Source: CAYNNQ01 sp964398785
GTDB lineage: Bacteria > Desulfobacterota > Desulfovibrionia > Desulfovibrionales > Desulfonatronovibrionaceae
Length of the DNA: 28,453 nucleotides
Assembly: GCA_964398785.1 (NCBI GenBank)
Contig: CAYNNQ010000035.1
Location: forward strand, 1 to 28,453
Direction of reading: 5' to 3'
Numbering within the stretch: position 1 is the first letter of the stretch; each line of letters begins with the position of its first letter. The position numbers and the translations under genes were made by a program. Below are positions 1 to 8,326 of the stretch, piece after piece. The notes beneath the pieces are model-generated. The model saw only the letters and a list, made by a program, of their open reading frames with translations, did not search any database and had not been told where the DNA came from.

Positions 1-87
1 CCATCTGGCTCCGGCAGGAGTTGCCCGTGCATAGAAAAAGTATTTTCAGCATGATTTGCTCCCTTGCGCGTATGGATTCGCTATTTT

Positions 88-831
88 TTATATGACCTGA
101 AACAGGAGTTTTATTCCCAGCCCCAGGATAAGCAGGGCCAGCAGCTTTTTAACAGTGGCCGGAGACATGCGGCTATGCATGAAATGCGTCCCGATGTATC
201 CGCCGGCACAGGCGGCCAGGCCCACCGGCAGGACCAGTTCGGGACGGAAGTGCCCCATGCCCCAGTAAGCAAGAAAACCGGTGAAAGAGGAAAAAGGTAC
301 GGCAAAGGCGGTTACCGCAGCTATTTTTTTCGGGTTGAAGCCCAAAACCAGAAGAAGGGGGGAAATGACTCCGCCACCGCCCACGCCGAGCATGCCGGAA
401 AGTGCCCCGGCCAGGACTCCGATGCCCAAAAGGGGAATAAATGGTCGGTCCTCGCGGTATTGTTCCTTGTATTTGGATCCTTTGAAAAAGAGCATCATGT
501 TCCCGGAAAAAAACAAAAAAAGGACAAACAGGATCAGGATGATCCGTTCCGGAAACAGGGTTGAGAAATAGGCTCCGGCCGGGGCGATAACCACCGAGCT
601 AATGATAATGGGCAGGCCCAGGGAGAAATCCAGCCTTTTGTGCCTTATATTAGAGGCGGTGGCGCTGACCATGCTTACCGTGTTCACGAAAAGCCCGGTG
701 GGTTTGGCCTCGGTCATGGGAATGCCCAGCCAGTTCAATACCGGGATGAGAACTATGGCCGAACCCACGCCGCCCAGGGCGAAGGCAAAACTCAAAAAAA
801 AGGCCAGCGCGGAAATGAGCGCGATTTCCAT
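88..831 (-). CDS. TauE/SafE family membrane exporter
   Basis: Predicted 247-residue integral membrane protein of the TauE/SafE (DUF81) family, which moves sulfite, sulfoacetate or other small organic anions across the inner membrane. The N-terminal half has a glycine-rich first helix (ALGGVGSAIVLIPVL, about residues 18-32). The second half repeats it as SGMLGVGGGGVISPLLLV (about 144-161), the internal duplication typical of the family. Length is usual. It starts 5 bp after the stop of the rhodanese gene upstream on the same strand, so the two are almost certainly co-transcribed. Rhodanese plus TauE/SafE suggests handling of sulfane sulfur or sulfite, but the substrate cannot be read from sequence. 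The family call is secure; the sulfur role is inference. Confidence 0.9.
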   Translation of the reverse strand: MEIALISALAFFLSFAFALGGVGSAIVLIPVLNWLGIPMTEAKPTGLFVNTVSMVSATASNIRHKRLDFSLGLPIIISSVVIAPAGAYFSTLFPERIILILFVLFLFFSGNMMLFFKGSKYKEQYREDRPFIPLLGIGVLAGALSGMLGVGGGGVISPLLLVLGFNPKKIAAVTAFAVPFSSFTGFLAYWGMGHFRPELVLPVGLAACAGGYIGTHFMHSRMSPATVKKLLALLILGLGIKLLFQVI

Positions 832-836
832 GTCTG

Positions 837-1226
837 TTACCCGTTCTGCGAGGATCTTTTATACAATGGCCCCGGTTTCAGCTGCGCGGCCATCTGCTCC
901 ATATTTCCTGTGAGTCCCTTGACCGCGTCAAATCCTTTGGACCGAAGATAGCCGTAGACCAGGGCGGCGCGAAAGATCGAGGAGCACATGACTATGATCA
1001 GCCCATTCGCCGGAAGTTCATTTAAGTTGTCCGGCAATTCGTTTACCGGAATGTTTCGGGCCCGGGGAAAGCTGATCTGCTCGGTTTCTTCCCGGGTGCG
1101 TACATCCAGGAAGAAAGCCTTTTTTTCGCTGTAAAGCCTGGCCGCGTCCGGCGCGGAGATGGCGTGCTCCCCGGAGCCGAAAAAGTTAAAGTCCATTTCT
1201 TTCAGGACCTCATCGAATTTGTCCAT
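837..1226 (-). CDS. Rhodanese-like domain protein
   Basis: Single-domain rhodanese of 129 residues, cytoplasmic (no signal peptide). The domain spans about residues 20-118. It has the CH2A-like DVRTREE segment at 41-47 and an active-site loop CSSIFRA starting at Cys81, the cysteine that would carry the persulfide. Rhodaneses transfer sulfane sulfur to thiophilic acceptors. The gene is first in a two-gene operon with the TauE/SafE exporter and is divergent from the DUF401 gene across a 185-bp intergenic region. The loop differs from the classical CRxGxR form, so the natural acceptor is unknown. Confidence 0.88.
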   Translation of the reverse strand: MDKFDEVLKEMDFNFFGSGEHAISAPDAARLYSEKKAFFLDVRTREETEQISFPRARNIPVNELPDNLNELPANGLIIVMCSSIFRAALVYGYLRSKGFDAVKGLTGNMEQMAAQLKPGPLYKRSSQNG

Positions 1227-1411
1227 CTTAATTCTCCTTCAGTAATAAAATTTTGTACAGAATAAGCCGGGGTGCGTGCCGAATAACATTTGGCCTTTTA
1301 GCCAACTTTCATTTTGGTGTAAAGATTAAATTTTGATTTTTGCGCGGCAAAATGCTTTCATCAGCAGCTTCACAACGCTGGATTTTGCACGAATTTTATG
1401 AGGAGTAACAA
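1227..1411. promoter_or_regulatory. Divergent promoter region with inverted repeat
   Basis: This 185-bp stretch separates the divergent rhodanese and DUF401 genes and must hold both promoters. It contains an inverted repeat TTGGC (1290-1294), a 6-base spacer, then GCCAA (1301-1305), which could be an operator or a short hairpin. An AT-rich stretch follows at about 1318-1342. I could not assign -35/-10 boxes with confidence. Confidence 0.35.
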
Positions 1412-2704
1412 GTGGTTTTCCTGGAAAGCAGTTTGCCGTTTTTAAAGGTTTTTGCCGCGTTCGCGGCCATGCTCGCCGGTATCCGCCTGCGTCTGCCCCT
1501 GAGTCTGTCCATTCTTTTCGGGGGCATTTTATTGGGCTTCTTTTTCGGTGTTGGGGGGGGTGAGATCATACTTGCCTGCACCCGCGCCCTGATCGAGGAG
1601 AAATTCTTGCTTCTGGCGGCGATTGTCGGGCTTATCCTCGTCCTGTCCGACGCCCTGGAGCGCTCCGGGCAGTCCAAAAGGCTCATGGATGCTTTGTCCG
1701 GATATTTGACCCGGCCCAGAGTGCGGCTGGTCTTTTTCCCCGCGCTTATCGGGCTCTTGCCCATGCCCGGCGGGGCGATTTTCTCCGCTCCCCTGACAGA
1801 CGCGGCTTCCAGGGATATGGATATGGACAATACCCAGCGCGCGCTCATCAATTATTGGTTCCGGCATATCTGGGAGCTGGCCTGGCCCCTGTACCCGGGA
1901 TTCATCCTGATAGTGGCCCTGGCGGACATTCCCATATCCGTCTTTATCTCCCGGACTTGGCCGGCGGTTTTGATCATGCTCTGCACTGGGTGGTTCTTTT
2001 TCCTCCGTCCCGGGGTTTTGCAGGTGGAAAGCAGCACCGCAGCCAGCAATGAATGCGGACAGGGGCTGAAGGGAGTTTTTGTCCAGGGATTGCCGTTAAT
2101 TGTGGCCATTGTCGGATCCGTGGGGCTGGAATGCCTGATTCCGGTGGTGGCCCCGAAGGTGCCTTTCGAGTTCGGAGTGCTGGCCGCTCTTGTCCTTTCC
2201 ATCCTCTGCATCATGGTTCAGAACCGTCTCGGCAGTGATTTTATGCGCCAGGTCCTGAGCAAGAGAAGTCTTTATTCCATGCTCCTGGTTATAGCGGCCA
2301 TATTCATGTTCAAGGAAGTCATGTACGCTGCGGATGTGGTCGGGGCCATGGCCGAGGCCGCCGGTGATGACGCCGCTCTTTTGGCCGCGGCCGTGTTTTT
2401 GCCTTTCCTCGTGGGAATGGTTTCCGGGATCACCGTGGCCTTTGTCGGATCGACCTTTCCTCTGCTTCTGGGGATAATAGATACGCTGGGTATCCAGGAG
2501 CAAATGATACCCTATCTGGTTTTGGCTTCTTTTGCCGGTTTTACCGGGGTCCTTGTTTCCCCGTTGCATATCTGTTTCATCCTTACCTGCCGGTTTTTCC
2601 GCGTGGATGTTGCCCGGGCCTGGCGCAAGCTGGTCCTGCCTTCTTTGGTATTCGCGGTCTGTGGTTTTTTCTTGTTTGTTTTTTTGTTAGTAAAAATGCC
2701 TTAA
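1412..2704 (+). CDS. DUF401 family membrane protein
   Basis: 430-residue polytopic membrane protein resembling the DUF401 family (permease-like, ArsB/NhaD-type architecture; substrate unknown). About ten hydrophobic segments are visible. A conserved-looking LPMPGGAIFSAPL segment lies near residues 113-125 and FRHIWELAWPLYPG near 150-163, both typical of DUF401. The GTG start at 1412 is supported by AGGAG at 1401-1405, six bases upstream. The next gene begins 14 bp after its stop, so it is probably co-expressed with the UGA-containing DsbA-like gene. Whether the permease acts on sulfur compounds, as its neighbours might suggest, is not shown by the sequence. Confidence 0.82.
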   Translation: MVFLESSLPFLKVFAAFAAMLAGIRLRLPLSLSILFGGILLGFFFGVGGGEIILACTRALIEEKFLLLAAIVGLILVLSDALERSGQSKRLMDALSGYLTRPRVRLVFFPALIGLLPMPGGAIFSAPLTDAASRDMDMDNTQRALINYWFRHIWELAWPLYPGFILIVALADIPISVFISRTWPAVLIMLCTGWFFFLRPGVLQVESSTAASNECGQGLKGVFVQGLPLIVAIVGSVGLECLIPVVAPKVPFEFGVLAALVLSILCIMVQNRLGSDFMRQVLSKRSLYSMLLVIAAIFMFKEVMYAADVVGAMAEAAGDDAALLAAAVFLPFLVGMVSGITVAFVGSTFPLLLGIIDTLGIQEQMIPYLVLASFAGFTGVLVSPLHICFILTCRFFRVDVARAWRKLVLPSLVFAVCGFFLFVFLLVKMP

Positions 2705-2718
2705 AAAGGAGGGCATAA

Positions 2719-3330
2719 ATGTCTGAGAGCGAACAAACCGTGCAGGTGTTTACCGATTTCACCTGACCGTGGTGCTATATCAGTACTGTAAGTATTGATC
2801 GGCTGCAAAAAGAGGAAGGCATTTGCTTTCGTTTCCGGTCCATGCCCCTGCATGATGAGGAAATTCCAGACGAGGGCATGGATCTGGAAGAATTTATCGG
2901 CGATCCTTTTGCCGATTTGGAAGCTATATTCCGGGAGCTTAAAAAGGCCGCGCATGAGCAGGGCCTGGTTTTGAACAATCCGGGCATGATCTGCAGGACC
3001 GGCCCGGCGCACGAGATTCGGGCCTGGGCGGAAATAGAGCATGATTGCGGCCGGGAGTTGGAAAGAGCCCTTTTTCAAGCCTATTTTGTAAGGGGAATTA
3101 ATCTCGGCGATCGCTACGAATTGCTGCAAATAGCCCGAGAATTTAACCTTCCCGAGAAGGACTGCCGGAGTGTACAGGAAAGCGGCAAGTATCGGGAAAA
3201 GGTGCAAGAAGAAATCCAGAAAGCCCGGGAACTGGAAATTTCCTGCGCTCCCACTTTTGTCCGCGGAAAAAAGAAACTGGCCGGATTCAAGCCTTATCCG
3301 GAACTGAAGAATTTTATTCTCTCCTCCTGA
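2719..3330 (+). CDS. Probable selenoprotein, DsbA/FrnE-like, Sec at active site
   Basis: Reading from ATG 2719 (strong AAGGAGGG at 2706-2713, 5-base spacing) gives 203 residues interrupted once by TGA at 2764-2766, codon 16. The frame is otherwise open to TGA 3328-3330. The TGA falls exactly on the first cysteine of the thioredoxin-fold active site: VFTDFT-U-PWCYI, matching the CPWC of FrnE-like DsbA proteins. The rest is a normal DsbA-like body: helical insert with RAWAEIEHDCG and LFQAYFVRGINLGD, then the cis-proline loop SCAPTFVRG near residue 179, and a C-terminal AGFKPYPELKNFI. A hairpin with SECIS features lies at 2779-2799. Family knowledge: Sec-containing DsbA-like proteins occur in bacteria, and deltaproteobacteria are selenoprotein-rich. 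There is no signal peptide, so it is probably a cytoplasmic thiol/selenol oxidoreductase. The alternative is a pseudogene with a Cys-to-stop point mutation; the rest of the frame shows no decay. Confidence 0.8.
2774..2803 (+). promoter_or_regulatory. Candidate bacterial SECIS element
   Basis: Immediately after the TGA, bases 2779-2786 (ATCAGTAC) pair with 2792-2799 (GTATTGAT): eight pairs including one G-U. U2787-A2791 can add a ninth, leaving the apical loop GUA. A further GC/GC pair (2774-2775 with 2802-2803) can close the base across a small internal loop. The loop begins about 20 nt after the UGA and has a G in its first two positions. Both fit the published description of bacterial SECIS elements. 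It lies inside the coding sequence, as expected for bacteria. Confidence 0.72.
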
Positions 3331-3475
3331 ATCATCTTAAGCTTTTCCCCCTCTCCAGTATCTGGTTATGATTTTATAATTTTTACGCCGAAAAATGTTT
3401 GCTTCCTTTTTGGAATTTGTTATCCAATTATAAAAGTAAGCCAGTTTCTTTAAAATGGAACGGGAGGTAAGTACT

Positions 3476-5143
3476 ATGAAACATCCGGGTAAATTTTTGC
3501 TCTGGGTTGTTGCTCTGAGCTTGATCGTTACCGGAGCGGCCGTGGCTGTTGCCGAGGATGATCAGGCCCCGGGGCTGGAGATGGCCCAGCAGGCTGTCAA
3601 ACGCAAGGCACCACCTTCCACGGTGGACCATTCCAAACTTAAGCCCCTGCAAAAGGATTTTGACTCCGGTCCGGAAGTAACCAAAGCCTGTTTATCCTGC
3701 CATAACATGGCTGGAGAGCAGCTGGCGAACACCATCCACTGGCTTTGGCTCGACCCTCAGGGCGGAAACAATACCAAGGTGGGCAAGGCCGGTTTGGTGA
3801 TGAATAATTTTTGTATAAACATAAATAGCAACGAACCGCGCTGTACGAGTTGTCATATTGGATACGGATGGAGGAACAAGGATTTTGACTTCAGCAACCT
3901 AAAGCACATTGATTGTCTTGTCTGCCATGATCAGACCGGTACCTATAAAAAATTTCCCACCAACGCCGGTTATCCGGCTAAGCCCTTGCAGGAGAATCCT
4001 AATAAGCCCGGTCAAATGGGCCAGATGTTTAAGGGCAAAAAGTTTTTCCCTACCCCGAATTACACTAAAGTGGCTCAGAGCGTGGGCAAACCCACCCGGC
4101 GCAATTGCGGAACTTGTCATTTCTATGGGGGCGGGGGAGACGGAGTTAAGCACGGCGATCTGGATTCTTCCATGACCAATCCATCCAAGAGCTTGGATGT
4201 GCACATGTCCGAGAAAGGCCAAGATTTTGCTTGTCAACGCTGTCACACCACCAAGGCACACAAGATTTCCGGAAGGATCTACAGCACCCCCGCTTATACC
4301 GACCGCAAAAGCTTGGTGGAAGATGATCTAGCTCCTAAGATTGCCTGTGAATCCTGCCACACTGCCAAGCCGCACAAGGAAGGGAAAAAGCCCAACGACC
4401 ACACGGACAGGGTCGCCTGCCAATCTTGTCATATCCCTGAATTTGCCCGGGCCCTGCCTACCAAGATGTGGTGGGACTGGTCCAAGGCCGGCCAGAAGAT
4501 GGACGGCAAAACCAAGATTATGGGGCCGTATAATCGCCCTGTTTTTATGAAGAAAAAGGGTGAATTTGTTTGGAAGAAAAATGTGGTCCCTGATTACTAC
4601 TGGTTTTCCGGGGGGATAGACACCGTCCTTGCTACAGACAAGGTAGATCCCTCGGGTGCGGTTAGATTGGCTTGGCCCATCGGCAACAGCAGTGATCCCA
4701 ATGCCCGTATTATGCCTTTTAAAGTCCATGAGGGCATGACGCCGTATGATCCGGTGAACAACAATATGGTCATCCCCCATTTGTTTCCACGGGGAAAGAA
4801 CGATACTCAGGCTTTCTGGAAAAGCTATGACTGGAATATAGCTGTGCGCGATGCAATGGATTATGTGGATTTGCCTTTCAGTGGGAGGGTGGATTTTGTT
4901 AAGACCAAGTATGTGTATCCCACGACCCATATGGTAGCCCCAAAGGAGGACTCACTTCGCTGCGTGGCTTGTCATACTCCCGAGGGCAGCCGTTTGAACA
5001 ATCTGGCCGGATTCTATATGCCGGCCCGGGATTCATATACGGCTGTAAACTGGATAGGTTGGACCGTGGTCGTCCTTTCGTTACTGGGAATATTTATTCA
5101 CGCAGTTGTCCGTATAATTTCGCGCAGAAAAAGGGAGAGCTGA
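3476..5143 (+). CDS. Octahaem c-type cytochrome, tetrathionate reductase family
   Basis: 555-residue periplasmic multihaem cytochrome with eight CXXCH motifs, at about residues 72, 123, 147, 211, 253, 291, 315 and 496. Order, spacing and flanking sequence (CLSCHNMAGEQ...TIHW; NEPRCTSCHIGYGW) match the octahaem tetrathionate reductase (OTR) family, whose members reduce tetrathionate and, in vitro, nitrite or hydroxylamine. A Sec signal peptide covers about residues 1-26. A single C-terminal transmembrane helix (about 524-547, followed by RRKRES) anchors it to the membrane, unlike the soluble Shewanella enzyme. I prefer ATG 3476 over ATG 3455: GGGAGG at 3462-3467 sits 8 bases before it and the signal peptide then starts MKHPGKF. 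The cytochrome b gene follows after 1 bp. The physiological substrate is inferred. Confidence 0.88.
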   Translation: MKHPGKFLLWVVALSLIVTGAAVAVAEDDQAPGLEMAQQAVKRKAPPSTVDHSKLKPLQKDFDSGPEVTKACLSCHNMAGEQLANTIHWLWLDPQGGNNTKVGKAGLVMNNFCININSNEPRCTSCHIGYGWRNKDFDFSNLKHIDCLVCHDQTGTYKKFPTNAGYPAKPLQENPNKPGQMGQMFKGKKFFPTPNYTKVAQSVGKPTRRNCGTCHFYGGGGDGVKHGDLDSSMTNPSKSLDVHMSEKGQDFACQRCHTTKAHKISGRIYSTPAYTDRKSLVEDDLAPKIACESCHTAKPHKEGKKPNDHTDRVACQSCHIPEFARALPTKMWWDWSKAGQKMDGKTKIMGPYNRPVFMKKKGEFVWKKNVVPDYYWFSGGIDTVLATDKVDPSGAVRLAWPIGNSSDPNARIMPFKVHEGMTPYDPVNNNMVIPHLFPRGKNDTQAFWKSYDWNIAVRDAMDYVDLPFSGRVDFVKTKYVYPTTHMVAPKEDSLRCVACHTPEGSRLNNLAGFYMPARDSYTAVNWIGWTVVVLSLLGIFIHAVVRIISRRKRES

Positions 5144-5144
5144 T

Positions 5145-5798
5145 ATGACCAGTCAAAAAAGAATGCAACGGATCTATTTATATACAAGGTTTGAACGTTT
5201 TTGGCACTGGATTCAAAGCGTTTTGATTGCGGTATTGCTTATAACCGGATTGGAGGTGCACGGTACATTCAGTCTGCTCGGCTATGAGCGGGCCGTGTAC
5301 TGGCATAACTTTACCGGCCTTACATGGCTTGTACTTTTTGCATTTATTATCTTCTGGCTTTTGACCACAGGAGAATGGAAGCAATATATCCCCACCACCA
5401 AGAAACTCTTCGAGGTGGTTCGTTATTATACTTCCGGGATATTCAAAGGGCATCCCCATCCGGTACAAAAGTCCCAAAAATCCAAACATAATCCTTTGCA
5501 GAGGCTGACCTATCTTGGGTTAACGGCTATACTGCTCCCTTTGCAGATGATAACCGGGCTATTGTATTATACTTACAACTCTTGGCAGAGCTGGGGGTTG
5601 GGCTGGATCAGCCTGAAAGTTCTGGCGGTTGTGCATATCTTGGGTGCTTTCGCTATCCTTTCTTTTATACTGGTCCATGTGTATATGACTACTACCGGTC
5701 ATTCGTTAACCGCCCATATTCAGGCCATGTTCTCCGGGTGGGAGGAAGTGGAGGATGAAGCCGAAATAGATGAATGGGAGAGAGCAAAAGGAAGATAA
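5145..5798 (+). CDS. Cytochrome b561-type membrane subunit
   Basis: 217-residue membrane protein with four predicted helices of the b561 / Ni-Fe hydrogenase cytochrome b / thiosulfate reductase cytochrome b superfamily. Candidate haem b ligands are His21 (RFWHWIQ), His54 (VYWHNFTGL), His164 (VVHILGA) and His178 (LVHVYMTTTGH). It starts 1 bp after the octahaem cytochrome stop, with AGGGAGAG just upstream. The pair would form a quinol-oxidising module: cytochrome b takes electrons from menaquinol and passes them to the anchored octahaem protein. The acidic C-terminus (EEVEDEAEIDEWE) is cytoplasmic in the usual topology. Quinol oxidation is inferred from family and synteny. Confidence 0.88.
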   Translation: MTSQKRMQRIYLYTRFERFWHWIQSVLIAVLLITGLEVHGTFSLLGYERAVYWHNFTGLTWLVLFAFIIFWLLTTGEWKQYIPTTKKLFEVVRYYTSGIFKGHPHPVQKSQKSKHNPLQRLTYLGLTAILLPLQMITGLLYYTYNSWQSWGLGWISLKVLAVVHILGAFAILSFILVHVYMTTTGHSLTAHIQAMFSGWEEVEDEAEIDEWERAKGR

Positions 5799-6324
5799 GA
5801 TTCCCTTAATTCATCCTATTTGTTTGTAACTTAGATGAGAAGCAGCGGTGGAGTCATGGAAATCCATCGCTGCTTTTTATTTTGGACCCAACTTGGCTTC
5901 TTTAGGTATTAAATATTTTAATGCATTCCGGGTTAGCTCAGGACGGGATTCACAATCGGTGCTCAATCATTTGCTCTCAGTTTGCTACCCACTTCCAGGT
6001 GAGAATAAACGCGCCCAGAGAAGGAGGGGCAAGGTCCATATTCAGCATGACACAACTCCAGCCCGGAAACAAAGCGAGGTATATTCGGCCTTGGGGATTT
6101 CCAGTGTCCCGATAAAGTCCAAGTATATCAAAACTCAATAAAAGTAGTGTACACAAAATTTGGGCTATTTCCAAATAATAAACTGATTTATATGAAACTT
6201 TGTTTTTAGTTATGGTAAGCTCAGGCTAAAGTTAAATAAGCCCGCAAAGACCCATTTTGGCTCCGCGGCCTTATTTTGGGGATGTCAAATTGACTAACCA
6301 CGTGGGTCTTTTGGGTGAAGGAGG
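5799..6324. other. Intergenic region without a recognisable gene
   Basis: After the terminator at 5841-5880 I see no convincing gene. Open frames of 60-97 codons on both strands have no good ribosome site and no family resemblance. A 9-bp perfect inverted repeat, AAAGACCCA (6246-6254) and TGGGTCTTT (6303-6311), encloses 48 bases including the odd palindrome GTCAAATTGAC (6284-6294). It lies just beyond the rsmE stop and may be part of a terminator for the minus-strand gcvT-rsmE operon. Confidence 0.45.
5841..5880 (+). terminator. Rho-independent terminator after cytochrome operon
   Basis: A 12-bp stem, 5841-5852 with 5863-5874 (AGCAGCGGTGGA against TCCATCGCTGCT, one G-U pair), has a 10-base loop and is followed by TTTTATTTT. 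It lies 43 bp after the cytochrome b stop on the same strand. Confidence 0.82.
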
Positions 6325-7071
6325 CTAGGAATTGGCTGGAGATAAAATATGGTGCAGGCTTAGAGTGACCATGGCTGCTGTTTCCCACCGCAGAATGCGG
6401 TTGCCCAGGGTGCGCAAATGTGCTTTTCTTTCCCGGAGGAGCTGTTTTTCCTTCCCGGAGAATCCGCCCTCAGGGCCTATGACCACAATGTTTCCCGGCG
6501 AGTGGAAATCTTCTTTGTCTAGAATGGCTTCCTTCGAAGTTTCCATAAGGGCCAGGAGGTTCGGATATGAGGTGCTTTTCTCCAGAAGTTCTTCCAGCCC
6601 GGAAGGATAGACGTTTATGGCAGGGATCCAGGGGTTTAGGCTCTGTTTGGCTCCGGAAATCACCGGCCCCAGCCACTTATTTGGATTCTCGCGCTTTAAT
6701 CTGCCGGGGCTGTTTTCGCTTGCCCATATCGCTATTTCCCATGCCCCCAGCTCAGAAGCCTTTTCCAAAAGCCAAGATCGACGCAGACCTTTGGAACAGG
6801 CCAAAGCCAGACAGAGCCGTTTGTGGGGCGGGGCGATCTCCCATTCGGTTATTTTTTCCAGCTCTGCCTGATTCCGGGAGGCAGATACCAATTCAAAATG
6901 TCCCATCCTTCCCTGTCCGTCCATGAGCCGTACCCGGGTTCCTTCCTTCAAGCGCAATACCCGCAGCATGTGCACAGCCTCCTGGCCCGCGACTGTATAG
7001 GGTGGGTGCCAATTTTCCGGGGGGAGGTAAAAGGTGTGTTTTACTGTCTTTGGAGTTTTTTCGCGCCGCAT
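6325..7071 (-). CDS. rsmE: 16S rRNA m3U1498 methyltransferase
   Basis: 248-residue SPOUT-family RNA methyltransferase that methylates N3 of U1498 in 16S rRNA using S-adenosylmethionine. An N-terminal PUA-like RNA-binding region covers about residues 10-75 (HTFYLP, HMLRVLRLKEG). The C-terminal trefoil-knot SAM-binding motifs are visible: VVIGPEGGFSGKE (196-208) and LGNRILRWETA (222-232). Family members normally read LRxETA, so this matches. Length is usual. It is the last gene of the minus-strand gcvT-TRAP-rsmE operon, starting 13 bp after the TRAP large permease stop; the grouping looks opportunistic. Confidence 0.93.
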   Translation of the reverse strand: MRREKTPKTVKHTFYLPPENWHPPYTVAGQEAVHMLRVLRLKEGTRVRLMDGQGRMGHFELVSASRNQAELEKITEWEIAPPHKRLCLALACSKGLRRSWLLEKASELGAWEIAIWASENSPGRLKRENPNKWLGPVISGAKQSLNPWIPAINVYPSGLEELLEKSTSYPNLLALMETSKEAILDKEDFHSPGNIVVIGPEGGFSGKEKQLLRERKAHLRTLGNRILRWETAAMVTLSLHHILSPANS

Positions 7072-7084
7072 GGATTCCTCCGTA

Positions 7085-8326
7085 TCATGGAGTAAAAAGG
7101 ACGTATTGAGGGAAAAGGACTATTAAGAGCAACACGGTTATTCCCACCAGCAAAAATGGCCAAACCTGGGCGAATATGTCCCGGATGGGAGCCCCGGACA
7201 CCGAAGAGCTCACGAAAAGGGTGATCCCGAACGGCGGGGTCATCATACCCAGAATCAGGTTGTATACCAGGGCTACCCCCAGTTGAGTCGGGGGGATCCC
7301 CAAAGAAGCGGCTAGGGGGAGAATCGCCGGGACAACTAGGTAGATGGCCGCAGTGGTTTCCAGGAAAGTCCCCAGTATCAAAAGTCCGACATTTAGAATT
7401 ACCCAGAAGCCCAGTTGGGCATTGGGGAATAGATGGAGCAAGTAATCGAAAATCCCGGTTAAGTCGAAAAGGGTCAAGCAGAAAGAAAAGGCAGCGGCGC
7501 AGGCAATAATTATGAGCACTTGAGCCGCAGAAAGGGCCGCTCGGAGAAATATTCCCGGCAAAAGATCAGCACGCCTTGCGGGAATAAAGAGGTATATGCC
7601 GCCCAGAAGGACAAAGCCCATTGCTGTTTCGGTGATGGTCAAAATTCCGGAAATCATGACCAGGATGAGGGCAAGGGGAGGCAGCAGGACCCGGGGGATT
7701 TCCTTTGCCAGTTCTTTCCAGCTTCCGCTAAAACGCACATCGGACAATTTTTTTTCCCGTGGATAGTTTATCAAAAAAATGCCTACAGCTGTGAGTATGC
7801 CCGGTATTATCCCGGCCGCAAAAAGGGAAGCGATGGAGGTTTGGGACATGAGCCCGTAAATTATGAGCGGGATGCTCGGAGGAATTATCGGTCCTAGTGT
7901 GGAAGAGGCAGCAATAAGCGTGGCGGAATAGGCCGGAGGATAATTGTTTTCCTTTAAAGCGGGAAACAGAACCGACCCCAGAGCAGCGGTCTCGGCCACC
8001 GCAGCTCCTGTCAGTCCGGACAGGAAAAAGGCCACGAAAATAGTTACCGAAGCCAGGCCGAGGTGCATTTTTTCCCCAAGTATTCTGGAAATATGTACTA
8101 ACCGGGAAGTAAACCCACTCTGGAACAAAAGTTCTCCCCCCAGAAGGAAAAGGGGAACGGCAGAGAGGGGGTAAGAATATACTGCCCCCAGCATCTTGGA
8201 AGCCAAGAATTCCAGGGGAAGATCTAAGAATATGCCGGAAGCTAAAACTGCTGCAAAGGCCAGGGCGAGGGCTACTGGTATGCCGAGAAAGAGCCCTGCA
8301 AGCAGGGCGATAATGGTTGTGGTCAT
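7085..8326 (-). CDS. dctM: TRAP transporter large permease (DctM type)
   Basis: 413-residue membrane protein of the DctM family, the ion-coupled transport subunit of TRAP systems that import carboxylates or related anions. About twelve hydrophobic segments are present. Family landmarks include SGLTGAAVAETAALGSVLFP (about 104-123), STLGPIIPPSIPLIIYG (about 142-158) and MMTPPFGITLFV near the C-terminus. It overlaps the small permease gene by 4 bp (ATGA junction), indicating translational coupling. No periplasmic binding protein (DctP) gene lies in the operon or elsewhere in the window, so the substrate cannot be guessed. Confidence 0.93.
   Translation of the reverse strand: MTTTIIALLAGLFLGIPVALALAFAAVLASGIFLDLPLEFLASKMLGAVYSYPLSAVPLFLLGGELLFQSGFTSRLVHISRILGEKMHLGLASVTIFVAFFLSGLTGAAVAETAALGSVLFPALKENNYPPAYSATLIAASSTLGPIIPPSIPLIIYGLMSQTSIASLFAAGIIPGILTAVGIFLINYPREKKLSDVRFSGSWKELAKEIPRVLLPPLALILVMISGILTITETAMGFVLLGGIYLFIPARRADLLPGIFLRAALSAAQVLIIIACAAAFSFCLTLFDLTGIFDYLLHLFPNAQLGFWVILNVGLLILGTFLETTAAIYLVVPAILPLAASLGIPPTQLGVALVYNLILGMMTPPFGITLFVSSSVSGAPIRDIFAQVWPFLLVGITVLLLIVLFPQYVLFTP

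Noticed and set aside
2842..3330. Independent gene starting at ATG 2842
   Set aside because: This is only the part of the DsbA-like gene after the UGA; it has no ribosome site of its own and lacks the active site.
5848..6141. 97-codon frame after the cytochrome operon
   Set aside because: It starts inside the terminator hairpin, has no ribosome site and resembles no family; a 65-codon frame on the other strand is equally unconvincing.
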